From assembly GCA_030760725.1 (NCBI GenBank), contig JASWHV010000019.1, forward strand, positions 33,297,944-33,361,943: DNA of 64,000 nt, read 5' to 3'. How positions within the stretch are numbered: the stretch's first letter is position 1; each line of letters begins with the position of its first letter. Of this stretch, positions 1 through 10,769 are shown in pieces. The notes under the pieces were generated by a model. That model saw only the letters and a program-made list of their open reading frames with translations, was not told where the DNA came from and searched no databases. The position numbers were made by a program, and so were the translations under genes. The DNA comes from Neostapfia colusana (lineage: Eukaryota; Streptophyta; Magnoliopsida; Poales; Poaceae).

Positions 1-1197
1 GGCTTGAGAACATCTGGGCGAGTGATGACGGCCGGGTGTACGAACTGTATGGATTCCGGGCTCGGTGTGCAGCCGAGTCTGACGATTGCTTGAGTTTCTG
101 CAGGTAGCCTGACCATGAAACGGTAGACGTGTAGCATCCGTGTGCGAGTGACGTTTAGTGCCACTGAATTAACGAAGCCGGCTAAGTCCGGTATAGGTTT
201 TTCTTTGTGAGGACGAAGTACCCACATAATCTGGTGACGCATCGACGTCACACCCAACTAAATGAACAACTTCATTTAAAACTTGAAGGTTTTGATCCAA
301 AGTAGTAAAACTTGAGGTAACTCCTTCCCTTGAACAGGATATTCAAAGTTAACAAGTTTTCAACTTATAGGTTGTTAAGGACAGAGCACTCTGTTTTCAG
401 CTGAATCAAGGCTGAAGTTAATCAGAGGTTAGAGGTTGATTTCTTTGGAGGTTTGGGTCATATGATACATTTATGGAAAGCTTTGGAAGAGATTTACAAC
501 TTTTCTGTTGATGTCCAGAGGTGTTTCATCCCTTAACCAATCGAAAAATTCAGTAGAGTTGAAACTGTCCAGAAAACAGGGCAGAGCAAAGACTCTCTGT
601 AAACTCTCTGTAAATTGAGTATAACTTCCTGCCTAAAAATCCAAAAATAGAAAATGAGGTAGTTCTGGAAATCTTATGAGATGGGTTACAACTTTGCAAC
701 AGAAAGTTTTGTCAGATTAGGAGCAGAATTAACTGGAATTCTTGGATCAAATCAGTACCTAAAGCAGGGAGGTGCTGTCCAATTTTCTCCAGAAATTCTG
801 TTAACTTTGACATCTCATAACTTTTGAACCAGGACAGATCTTAGGCCAAGCAAATACTTTCTAGAAAGCTATTGAAGTTAGATTTAACTTTGATGTTGAG
901 CTCCAGAATTGGTTTTGCTTTAGCATGGCCTAAATCAGGTTGATACGGAAACTGGTCAGGGCTGTCATGGGAACAGCAGATCAGCAGTCAAATTTGTTTA
1001 AAATTTGAACTGTGTTTCCAAGTTTTATGGGTTCAATGACATGTCTTATTTTATAACTCAGTGGTTTACTGTTTAAATAAATATTTGACATTTCTCAAAT
1101 ATATTTTTACAAATGACAGCAGATAAGCAATTGGAGAACGGGTGGGTGGTGTCCCCACTGTTCTCACCGTAGCGGCTACCCGGAAGCATTGTGACAA
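1..1197 (+). other. Untranslated leader of Ty3 element A
   Basis: No credible ORF, tRNA or primer-binding site is visible here. The stretch is moderately AT-rich and lies upstream of orf0 and gag of the plus-strand Ty3 element, so I read it as the internal leader after the 5' LTR, which lies left of the window. A pyrimidine-rich stretch ending in CAG near 1125 could be a splice acceptor ahead of orf0. It does not match LTR A closely by eye. Confidence 0.5.
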
Positions 1198-1998
1198 ATG
1201 CTCCAATATTTCGGGTACGACCAGATGCTGCAGTACTTCGCCAAGGAAGAAGGCGAAGAGGGGAACAAGGCGTGGACGATCCATGTCGAAGTCCCTGCAG
1301 GACCTACGCCACCCGGTTGGGTGCCGTTCACCGTCACGGTGAGAGGAAGACAACCGGAAGGGATGTGGCAGGTGGCAGCCCGTGACACCATGTCACGTTT
1401 CTGCCAACTACACGTGCAGGCTATGGAGGGCACTCCATACGCGCTTGTTCCAGTGGAGGGATGGGCTCAGCATGTGTGGGAAGAGAGGTACCTGAAGGCA
1501 ACGGACCCGAGTTGCCCAAGGTACAACCCCGTGGAGGCAAATCTCAGCCTCCAGATGAGGGCGGGAAACGCCGTGATGGACAGCCAAGCTGTTCATACGG
1601 AGCATCTCGCCACAAAGCTCAAGGAGAGCACGAGCCGTGGAGACCATTTCGAGAGTGCTCACAGCACACTCCGCAATGTGCTCCTTCCGACAATCAAGCG
1701 ACTGAATGAACAGCACAATCAGTTGCATCGTCTGAAGAAGGCGAAGAGGAAAAGCCGTGTCGACATCGCGGCATTGCAAGAACTGGTACAGAATCTGACC
1801 CAGCAGAACGAGGAACTTACTCAAGAGCGGGACGACGCTATTGAGGAAGGCCAAGGCTGGGAAGAGGACTACAACCAGGCTATGGACGAGGTGCATGCAT
1901 TGCAGGACCTCGTACCTCCGGTGTTAGGTGTACCGGTGGTCTTGGGCCTTCCAGCAATGGGAGAACCCGGGATGGGAGAAGAGGTGGTAGATCCGTAG
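1198..1998 (+). CDS. orf0 of Ty3 element A: coiled-coil protein encoded upstream of gag
   Basis: A 266-codon ORF with an ATG start lies between the leader and gag. An in-frame stop at 1192 makes this the first possible ATG. The first half is mixed globular sequence with aromatic-rich patches (for example GWAQHVWEERY near residue 88). From about residue 110 to 225 it is charged and heptad-like (LQELVQNLTQQNEELTQERD), which suggests a coiled coil. The tail is rich in Pro, Gly and Val. An ORF in this place has been described in long-LTR grass Ty3 elements such as rice RIRE3/RIRE8, from memory, and its function is unknown. Element C carries a diverged ORF in the same place with a similar layout. 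There is no recognisable enzyme motif. It is intact although pol of the same element is broken. Confidence 0.7.
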   Translation: MLQYFGYDQMLQYFAKEEGEEGNKAWTIHVEVPAGPTPPGWVPFTVTVRGRQPEGMWQVAARDTMSRFCQLHVQAMEGTPYALVPVEGWAQHVWEERYLKATDPSCPRYNPVEANLSLQMRAGNAVMDSQAVHTEHLATKLKESTSRGDHFESAHSTLRNVLLPTIKRLNEQHNQLHRLKKAKRKSRVDIAALQELVQNLTQQNEELTQERDDAIEEGQGWEEDYNQAMDEVHALQDLVPPVLGVPVVLGLPAMGEPGMGEEVVDP

Positions 1999-2333
1999 CC
2001 ACCAGCAGAGGTACCAGAGGAGGACGACCCCGCAGGAGGTCGAGTTCTACTCCGAGTAGGGGGTTACAGTTGCCATGTAGGGCAGCTAGGGTAGTGTAGC
2101 CCAAATTTTGTAATCGGTAACATGTTGTGTAGACAGTAGCGTATGTATAGGTAGTGACGACATGAGCACGACTTCTCGGAGACCCGAGAATAATGTATCT
2201 TGTATAAAGTTTATGCTTTATCAATATATGTGAATGTTGTGCAAATTATTCATGTGTCACTTCAATACCTACTGTTGCATATGGAAATTTTTAAGTAAGA
2301 CATGTGCTAATTGCTGCTGTTTTGAATTTCAGA

Positions 2334-3860
2334 ATGACGCGTACTCGTGCCAACCCGGACGTTGGGGGTACTAGTCAAGGGGGGGAGACCTCCCAACAGC
2401 CTCCCGAGGACTCCTCGGGACCGCAGCAGCAACAACAGCAACAGCAACAGCAAACACCGCCGCCGCCACTGCCAACGGTTACATTGGCCGACATCGTCGC
2501 GGCAATGGCGGGTTCACATCAGCAGCACACGGAGTTGCTGCAAACGCTTATCGCCAATACGTCTCGCCCAGAGAGACGTCAAGACCGTGAGGAGCGTCAA
2601 CAGAGCTCCTACTCCGACTTCCTGGCGACTCATCCCCCTGTATTCTCAAGGGCGGATGAACCTCTTGACGCGGACAACTGGCTCCGCGCCATAGAGATGA
2701 AGTTCGGGCTGCTCCAGATAAGCGAGCAGCGCAAGACTCAGTTCGCGGTCCAGCAGCTCCAAGGATCCGCGAGCGCGTGGTGGGCCAACTTCTGTGCTTC
2801 ACAGCCCACCGACCGAGTGATGACCTGGACGGAGTTCCGGACGGCCTTCAGGGCCTATCTTATACCGCCAGGTTTGATGAAGAGGAAGACGCAGGAGTTC
2901 TTACACCTGCAACAAGGGAGCCGGAACGCGCTGGAATACTCCAGGGCGTTCAACGATCTCGCGCTCTACGCGTCGTATCACGCAGATACTGACGAGAAGC
3001 GGCGGGACCACTTTTACCAGGGGCTTAACCCGCTCCTGAAGGACAAGTTGGCGATGTTCAATCGTGGCAGCCTCAACGACATCATTGATGCTGCGATTGT
3101 TCAGGAGGACTCCGGCAAGGAGTTAGCAGCGGCGGAGCGAAAGCGAAGCGCGCCGCAAAGCAGTGGAGAAGGAGGCGGTCCTTCTCAGAAGTTTTGGATG
3201 GTGAATCGCCCACCATCAGTTCCACGCTGGCAGCCACCACAGCGGTCGATGCCGTTCTGCAGTCGACCGTACTCTTCACCGGCATTCAGGCCGGCACTGC
3301 CAGTACCACCTCCACAACAACAACAGCAGCAGCGGACGATGCCACGTACGTATGCACCTCAGCAGCACATGCCGGGCTTTCGTCCCCCGAGCACCACACC
3401 AGCAGTGGCCACATGCTACAAGTGTGGTCGTCCAGGATACTTCGCGAGCAGCTGCCCGGAGAGGCAAGGCGGCGGAGTGGCACCACAGTTTCCGGGGAGG
3501 AATCAACCCCGGAACCCTACTAATGCGCGGCGGGCAAACCCTAGGCCCGGCACCGTCCACCAGCTTGCCATAGAGGACGTGCCGGAGGGCGAGCCAATCC
3601 TTGCGGGTATGTTCCAACTCCACCAGCATCCCGCTATAGTACTGTTTGATTCAGGCGTCACGCATAATTTTATTAGCCAAGCTTTCATTGCTAAACACAG
3701 CTTGCCAATACTACCCACCGATAGTCCATATTTAATTTGTTCACCGGGTGGGAAGATTTCAGCAAGCGTAATGGTTTCCAAAGCACCATTATGCTTAGCG
3801 GGTAGAGTGTACCCCACGTCTCTCATTATCTTAGAGGGACAGAAGTCGATGTCATCCTAG
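2334..3860 (+). CDS. gag: Ty3 element A gag with fused protease start (frameshifted)
   Basis: This ORF encodes the capsid-like Gag and runs into the aspartic protease. I start it at the ATG at 2334, because the frame upstream has only a GTG. That ATG follows a TTTTGAATTTCAG acceptor-like tract by one base. The order is a Gln run (residues 31-40) with a Pro run, a Ty3 gag domain (about 90-250, including WWANF), a basic Pro/Gln linker with a second Gln run, a CCHC-type knuckle at 361-374 and the protease motif DSGVTHNFIS at about 439. The knuckle histidine is tyrosine (C361, C364, Y369, C374), and the usual Ala after DSG is Val. The ORF ends by a frameshift just before the conserved protease C-terminal part, which continues at 3850-3975 in another frame. 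The copy is probably inactive. Confidence 0.9.
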   Translation: MTRTRANPDVGGTSQGGETSQQPPEDSSGPQQQQQQQQQQTPPPPLPTVTLADIVAAMAGSHQQHTELLQTLIANTSRPERRQDREERQQSSYSDFLATHPPVFSRADEPLDADNWLRAIEMKFGLLQISEQRKTQFAVQQLQGSASAWWANFCASQPTDRVMTWTEFRTAFRAYLIPPGLMKRKTQEFLHLQQGSRNALEYSRAFNDLALYASYHADTDEKRRDHFYQGLNPLLKDKLAMFNRGSLNDIIDAAIVQEDSGKELAAAERKRSAPQSSGEGGGPSQKFWMVNRPPSVPRWQPPQRSMPFCSRPYSSPAFRPALPVPPPQQQQQQRTMPRTYAPQQHMPGFRPPSTTPAVATCYKCGRPGYFASSCPERQGGGVAPQFPGRNQPRNPTNARRANPRPGTVHQLAIEDVPEGEPILAGMFQLHQHPAIVLFDSGVTHNFISQAFIAKHSLPILPTDSPYLICSPGGKISASVMVSKAPLCLAGRVYPTSLIILEGQKSMSS

Positions 3861-6800
3861 GGATGTCGTGGTTAACCCGCCACGGCGCTGTTTTAGAAAC
3901 TGTCCTTCGAGTCGTGCACTTAAACTCAGAAGTGCACGGGTCTCACTCATTATTTCTGGACAGTCCAGAAAATAAAACTTCCAGGTGTCTATCAAGCCAC
4001 AACCATCAGATTGGAAGATATCCCAGTGGTCCGAGAGTTCCCAGACGTATTCCCGGACGATTTGCCGGGGATGCCGCTTGATAGAGAGGTGGAGTTCAAG
4101 ATTGAACTTGCACCGGGAACCATGCCGATATCCCGAAGGCCGTACAAGATGGCACCCAAGGAGTTGGCTGAACTGAAGACTCAGCTCACGGACCTTCTGG
4201 AGAAGGGTTTTATTAGGCCGAGCTCCTCGCCATGGGGCTGTTTGGCATTATTTGTCAAGAATAAGGATGAGACGTTGCGGCTTTGCATGGACTATCGCCC
4301 ATTAAATGCCGTAACCATCAAGAACAAGTACCCATTGCCACGGATCGACAAGTTGTTTGATCAGTTGGTCGAAGCAAAGATCTTTTCCAAGATGGACTTA
4401 AGATCCGGGTACCATCAGATTAAGATAAGGGCTGAGGACATTCCCAAGACAGCTTTCTCGACAAGGTACGGACTTTATGAGTACCTGGTCATGTCCTTCG
4501 GCCTCACCAATGCTCCAGCTCACTTCATGTACTTGATGAACTCGGTATTCATGCCGGAGCTGGACAAGTTTGTCGTGGTCTTCATCAACGACATCCTGGT
4601 ATATTCCAAGTCAGAAGAAGATCACAAGAAACACCTGCGTATAGTCTTGCAACGGCTGCGGCATCACAAGTTATACGCGAAATTCAGCAAATGCGAGTTT
4701 TGGATATCGCAAGTGCCTTTTCTCGGGCATATTATCTCAGCGGAGGGTATCGCTGTGGACCCGAGCAAGATCACTCAAGTGCTGAATTGGAAATCCCCGA
4801 GAACTGTTCATGAGGTACGGAGTTTCCTCGGGCTCGCGGGATATTATCGGAGGTTCATTCTGAACTTCTCGAAGATTGCCAAGCCAATGACAGAGCTGCT
4901 GAAGAAGGCTACCAAATATGTTTGGAGTCCAGCATGTGAAGCAGCATTCAAGGCTTTAGTCAAGCACCTGACATCAGCACCGGTTTTGGCGCAGCCAGAC
5001 ACAACAAAACCGTTCGATGTGTACTGCGATGCATCCGGCATTGGGCTCGGATGTGTGCTGATGCAAGACCGAAGAGTGGTCGCGTATGGATCACGGCAGC
5101 TTAGAAACCATGAGCAAAATTATCCAACTCACGACTTGGAGCTCGCTGCCATGGTACTCGCACTCAAAATGTGGAGGCACTACCTACTCGGTAACCTCGT
5201 ACATCTATATACCGACCACAAAAGCCTCAAGTACATATTCACTCAAAAGGAGCTGAACATGAGGCAACGAAGATGGTTAGAACTGATAAAGGATTACGAA
5301 ATAGAGATCCATTATCATCCGGGCAAGGCAAACGTAGTGGTAGATGCGCTGAGCCACAAGTCACACGTCAATAACCTGACCATCACACCGTTGGAAGAGA
5401 GCGAACCACCACTACATGTGATTCCACACGGAGCTCTCTACAACCTAGCTTTGATCCCCACCATCCGTGAAGAGATAGCGGCAGCCCAGAAGAATGACAA
5501 GGGCATGTCGCATTTGCGGAGACGTGTAGACAGTGGGGAGCTGAAATGCTTCCGAAAGGACGGAGACGGCGTCCTATGGTTCAAGGACCGGATCGTCGTA
5601 CCCCGAAACCCGGAATTACGGAAGAAAATTTTTGATGAGGCTCACTTGTCAAAATTTTCTATTCACCCCGGCAGCAACAAAATGTATCAAGAACTCAGAA
5701 GCAAGTTTTGGTGGACACGGATGAAGCGTGGGACTGCAAAATACGTGTCCGAGTGTGATACATGTCGAAGGGTGAAGGCAGACCACATGCGGAAACCGGC
5801 ACTGCTGCAACCACTGGGCATTCCTGCCTGGAGATGGGAGGGTGTGAGCATGGAATTCATCGTCGGTTTACCCACCACCTTGCAAAAACATGATTCTGTG
5901 TGGGTGATCGTCGATCGGCTCACCAAAGTTGCCCATTTCATCCCGGTCAACACAAACTACAACGCCAAGAAGTACGCTGAACTGTACATCTCACGGATCC
6001 TATGCTTGTACGGCGTACCCCGTACCATCATATCAGATCGGGGCACTTTATTTGTGTCCCGTTTTTGGGAGCAGCTGCACGCTGCCTTGGGGACGAAGCT
6101 GATCCATAGTTCAGCCTACCACCCGCAGACGGATAGGCAGACGGAGCGGGTAAATCAGATCCTAGAAGACATGCTACGAGCTTGCGCTATCAACCACGGC
6201 AAGAATTGGGATGATCACTTGCCGTTAGCCGAGTTCTCATACAATAATGGGTACCAAGCCAGCATCAAGATGGCACCTTACGAGGCGCTATACGGTAGGA
6301 AGTGAGTCTGGCGAAAGGGTTACCTTCGGGATTGACCTTGTCAACAACGCGGAAGAAAAGGTTCGACTGATTCAGGCGAACCTAAAAGCCGCTCAATCCC
6401 GTCAAAAACAGTATGCGGACCGGAGAAGGCGCCCATTACAATTCGAAGTTGGAGATCACGTATATCTACGGGTATCTCCAATGAAGGGCGTAAACAGATT
6501 TGGGGTGAGAGGAAAGTTGGCACCCCGATTCATCGGTCCATTCCAGATTACCGAAAGATGTGGATCAGTAGCATACCGGCTGAAATTACCAGAAGCACTT
6601 TCTGGTGTGCACGACATCTTTCACATTGCCCATCTGAGGAAGTGTCTTAAGCTATCAACTACCGTTCAGCTGGAAGATATTGAAGAACTGCAACCGGATC
6701 TCACCTATCGGGAGGAACCGGTGCAGATTATTGATGAAAAGGCCCAAACCACACGCAACCGCACGTTGTAGTTCTACAAGGTTCTATGGAGTAATCACTC

Positions 6801-6879
6801 CGTGGACGAAGTGACATGGGAGAGCAAAGAATTTCTTCGTGCTAACTACCCCGACTTTTTCACGTCGCATATCCGGTAA
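3861..6879 (+). pseudogene. pol: Ty3 element A pol: RT, RNase H, integrase, chromodomain (broken)
   Basis: Protease end, reverse transcriptase (4020-4900), RNase H (YCDASGIGLGCVLMQ, about 5020), zinc-binding integrase N-domain, integrase core and a C-terminal chromodomain follow in Ty3/Tekay order. The breaks are: a frameshift near 3850; a second near 3980; a short deletion with frameshift at 6303, ending the long ORF after YGRK; and TAG at 6769-6771 just before the chromodomain block KVLWSNHSVDEVTWE. The catalytic RT motif reads FINDILVYS, so one of the two metal-binding Asp is Asn (codon 4587-4589). The first integrase Asp position reads MEFIVGLP (codon 5853-5855), a Glu. Both are expected to abolish or reduce activity. 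The frame at 4011 opens with TTG, so no ATG is implied. Confidence 0.93.
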
Positions 6880-6935
6880 TTTTCCACGGTCCTCTCTCTG
6901 ATTTTCACCTTATAATCTCGGGGCGAGATTCTTTT

Positions 6936-6948
6936 AAGGGGGGAGGAA
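6936..6948 (+). other. Polypurine tract of Ty3 element A
   Basis: AAGGGGGGAGGAA lies directly before the TG that opens LTR A, which is the expected place of the plus-strand primer. Confidence 0.85.
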
Positions 6949-9511
6949 TGTAAGGGCCTCAGTTTTTGACACCTATTTGAAGTGTTCATCACCACACCAC
7001 ACACCTCATTTGAGGAAAGATGATGAACACAAATGAAGAGCAAGTAACCACCATCAACATGCTCATTAGAGAACAAACTCACATATTGCAAAAGTGGTAT
7101 TTCCCACATGTGATATAGGTGGGCTGGACATATGAAAACTCCTACACATTGCTAAGGATGTCCATGCCAAATTTCACCCAAATTCAAAACCTTTTTGAGG
7201 TCATTTTGTGTATAGCTAGAAAGAGGGCAGTTTGAAACTATATTCAAATTCAAACTGTTTTTGTCCCATGAATTCAAAAGTGGGAGGCATATTCTTATTC
7301 AGCACATTTTTGTGAGCTCACACACCAATTTTCACTCCATTTGGAGTTGATCTTGACATAAGCTAAGTGGGGCAAATTCAAACTTTATTTGAATTCAAAA
7401 CTGAACTTGTGCTGAAATTCATTCAAACCAAACCCAATTTGAATCCTACTCAATTCAAATGGCTCATGGGTGAATAATTTGAATTACCACGGGTATTTTG
7501 GGACTCACTGTTTACAACAGTGATTAGGAGTAAATTTCAGAGGTTAAAATTGGAAGTGGGACCCACATGTCAGCCACTGAAGGAGATCAACCGAGTGGAC
7601 TTTCAGTACTCGGGTCCACGAGCTTCTCCCGAGAGCGCCACCGAGGGGAGGCCGCCGCGCCACCACCTGCTTGCCGCCCACGGTCACTGAACCGACTCCC
7701 GGGACCCTTATCTAGGCGTCCGAGCAGCCGCCGGTGCTCCCCATCCTTACCCCGACGCGCTCTCGCCCAACAGACTGAAACTCCTCGCCGCCTGAGTGAT
7801 CTTTCGGTCCCTCATCGCCCGGCCGATCCAGTGACCCTCTCGGCGATCTGAGACCAGCACCGGGTGCGCCAAGCCACCTTCAACACCTTCGCATCGGTTC
7901 CAGACCCTGCGCGGTCTTCCCCAAGCTCCACCGTGGCGATCTTGTCTCTGCCGGTTCAGCTCGAGCCGCCACTGCGGGAACCGTCCTTCCGGCCACCACA
8001 GCCCACCGTTCACGGAGCTGTAAACAGCAAAGAGGTTCGCCTTCAACCCCTGTTTCTTTTCCATAAGCTCCGGCGGCGTGACAAGCACTGCTCCGGCCGG
8101 AATTTCATATTTTCACGATGGTGTGCAAAAGTGAGGTCGGTACCGATCCGAGAAATTCGTAAGCCACACTGCATCACTCATCCTCTTGTGGAGAGGATCA
8201 CTTCTAGTAGCCCGCGCGGATCCATAGGAGCAAGAACCACGAAGAACCGTGGAGGGAAACCGCTGTTCTTCGAGTTTTAGTAGAAATCTCGATTTCCGGC
8301 CTAGGTCGCACGGTGACAGCCCAATACAGCTCTTCCCCAGCTCCGTGGAGCTCACGTCAACCTTTCCTATGGTCCACTGATGCTCGACAACCCTTAGCTC
8401 GATCGGGTTAGGTGCTAGGGAGGACGGGCAACACGGCCGAAGTTCTCCCGAGTCTGCGGCTCGTCGCCGACCATGTGGCGGCCATTTTCATGGCGAGCTG
8501 GCCCGAGAATCCTGTTCCCCGAGAGAAAATAGGCATAGGCGGCCAAAATCATGAAGTTTGGAGCTTTACAGAAGCCGGCGGCGAGCTCTCCGGCGAGGTT
8601 CCTTGGCGGCAGAACGCGGGCAGCGGGAGGTTGACGAAGGGGTGGACCCCAGCTGTCAGCGGGAGATATTTTAAATCGGGATCAGGCTGCGGCCGGGATG
8701 GCTGTGCAGGCGCGCAAATACCCTGTGAGCCCCGGTGTGCCGGACACCTCCGCGCTCGACACGTGTCCCCGCGGGCCCCCGCGAGTTTAAACTTTTCCCC
8801 CGATTTTCAGAATTCTTCCAAACTTCAAATCCTCATAACTTTGGCTAGAAAGCTCCAAATCGAGTGAACCAAATTTTTCTGGATTCAGCTCTCTGATAAC
8901 TTTCCCGAAAATCAAGTTTCACTTCATGAAAATCCTTAATTCTCCAGAATTAATTCCTCAAAGTTTAAACTGTTTGGAATTTTAACTGGAGAATCCTTTG
9001 GAGGAAGATCCTGAAATTTTGCTGGGATGTTCACCAAAATATCCCTGAACTACCATAAAAAATTCAGATCCATTTGAGCTTATATGATCCACCTAATGGT
9101 GTGATTAGTGAAACTGTTCCAGAGAAAATAGAAAATGTTCAGAAACATTTTCAGGATTTTCTCTGAAATTGTTTAGCTCATATCTTTAATTAGGAACCTT
9201 CAAATTAAGTGAGACTAACTCCATTAGAACCCTCTGAAAATCTAGTTTTCAGAAAGTCATAGTTTGTTTCATGAAAATCCTTAGAACACCCTAAAAGCCT
9301 TCAATTAAGGTCAAGTACATGATTAATTGTGGAGGGCTCAAATGAGCTTTGCTGCAACTAAAACTTGACCAAGTCTCTATTTACGTTGTAAAAAAGCCAC
9401 AGTTAAAATTTCACAGTCATTGGGCTTGTCTAGTAAGAGTTATAGACTTCACAAGTTAAAAGTTAATACAACTGCATTTAAATTAATACATGTATTGCTT
9501 CTATCATGTAG

Positions 9512-10769
9512 TCGCTAAGGTCGAGGAGGAACCCGAAGTCCTAGACTTTGTTACTCCGGAGGAAAAGCTAGCCTATGACCAAGAGCAGCAAGGCAAACTC
9601 CGGTTTGCATTAACCTTTTACAAGTTTTCTTGTTTTGAGCACATACTTGATTACGTTATTCTTTGCATTAGTGTCTTGTTTGAAAACCCAATTGCATAGC
9701 CAAGGAAACCATGGGTTGGGTTTAGGATGGGAAACCCCGTTAGCTACTGCAATGCTAAGATAGAGTAGGATTTGGTACAAGTCGAGTAGTTGGAACTACT
9801 CGCGAGCATAGGCTAGAGGCACTCGACTCGGGTAGTGATAGCACATGAAACACATGGCAAGAAAATGAGACCAAGCGGAGAGTAAGGACAGCATAACTTT
9901 GAGGCCTGTGTGCTGTAGCTCCGCTTGTGTTGATTGAGGACCGAGCCGTGTGCGGGCCTGTTGAACAAGCTAGAACAGTACCGAAGACCTACCGGCTATA
10001 TGGGAACCGGGAAACTGATGTAACTCGGGTAGCTGGGTATTGAGGCATTGCCCGTCGTTCAGAGGGTAGGTTGAGAGCTTGAGGTGTAAATCGGCTGGTG
10101 GCACTGAGATGCGCGTGCAGAGACCTCTTGCTCGGGACGATGGGACCGGTTCAATATTTGGCTGACGGGCGAAAGGTAGTTGCGTACGGCGTCCGTGATG
10201 GTTGTTGTAGGCAACATCGAGTACGGGCGTACGTGACGGGTTGTTCGGGTAACCCTGCAGGTGTAAATCGATTATAATCGCCGTCCCTCACGGTCAGTGA
10301 GTACCACTTGTTCACTGTACCGTGACGTAGAAGGAACAGGCTAGTTACATGTTAAAATGTTGCTGATTGAAAGATGCACCTTGCTTGTTAATGGTTGTTG
10401 TAGTTTAGAGCTAACTAAAGTTCCTTTTAACTTTGGGCAAAGTACATGAGAGAAATGCGTTTCTTGTTTGATTGCGGCTCTCTCATGTGCCTTAGCGTAA
10501 GGTTCTCCACAACCTGCTGCTAAAACTTGAAAGTAAGGTTCTACTAATTAGGCGAGTCCTTGCAAATGATTTTTACCTCATGTAACCCATCACCCCTTAT
10601 GTAGAAGTTCCATGTTTAGGTGAGACGGGTCAGACTTGCTGAGCCTTCGTGCTCACTGCTTGTGTTTGAAGCTTTTGCAGGGTTCTATGAGGAAGGGGCT
10701 CCCGAAGAGGAGACGGAACCCCAGGAGGGGAACCCCGTCGAGTGGGAGCCGTGCACGCCGCAGAGTTAG
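9512..10769 (+). CDS. Candidate spliced small acidic protein inside LTR A (two exons seen)
   Basis: Exon 1 (9512-9592, 81 nt) follows ATCATGTAG and ends CAGCAAG before GCAAAC, a GC-type donor. Exon 2 (10681-10769) follows GAAGCTTTTGCAG. Joining removes 1088 nt and keeps the frame through Gly to a TAG at 10767-10769. Exon 1 contains EEEPEVLDFVTPEEKL and exon 2 ends VEWEPCTPQS. The protein is strongly acidic, with no known domain recognised. LTR B carries the same layout with an exon of exactly 81 nt, the PEVLDF block and the EWEP.TP ending. Over PEVLDF the two copies differ at four third codon positions and no others. An upstream exon with the start codon must exist (phase-1 acceptor), but I could not locate it. 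Splicing is inferred, not observed. Confidence 0.55.
10640..10655 (+). other. Conserved LTR hairpin (LTR A copy)
   Basis: TGAGC and GCTCA pair around the loop CTTCGT, preceded by ACTTGC. The hairpin lies 25 nt before the CAG that opens the second exon. It is the shortest stem of the six copies in the window, together with B. Confidence 0.6.

Noticed and set aside
7864..8867. ORFs of 138 and 151 codons in the GC-rich centre of LTR A
   Set aside because: No match in frame or sequence in LTR B and no domain, so probably chance ORFs, although one could hold the missing first exon of the LTR protein.
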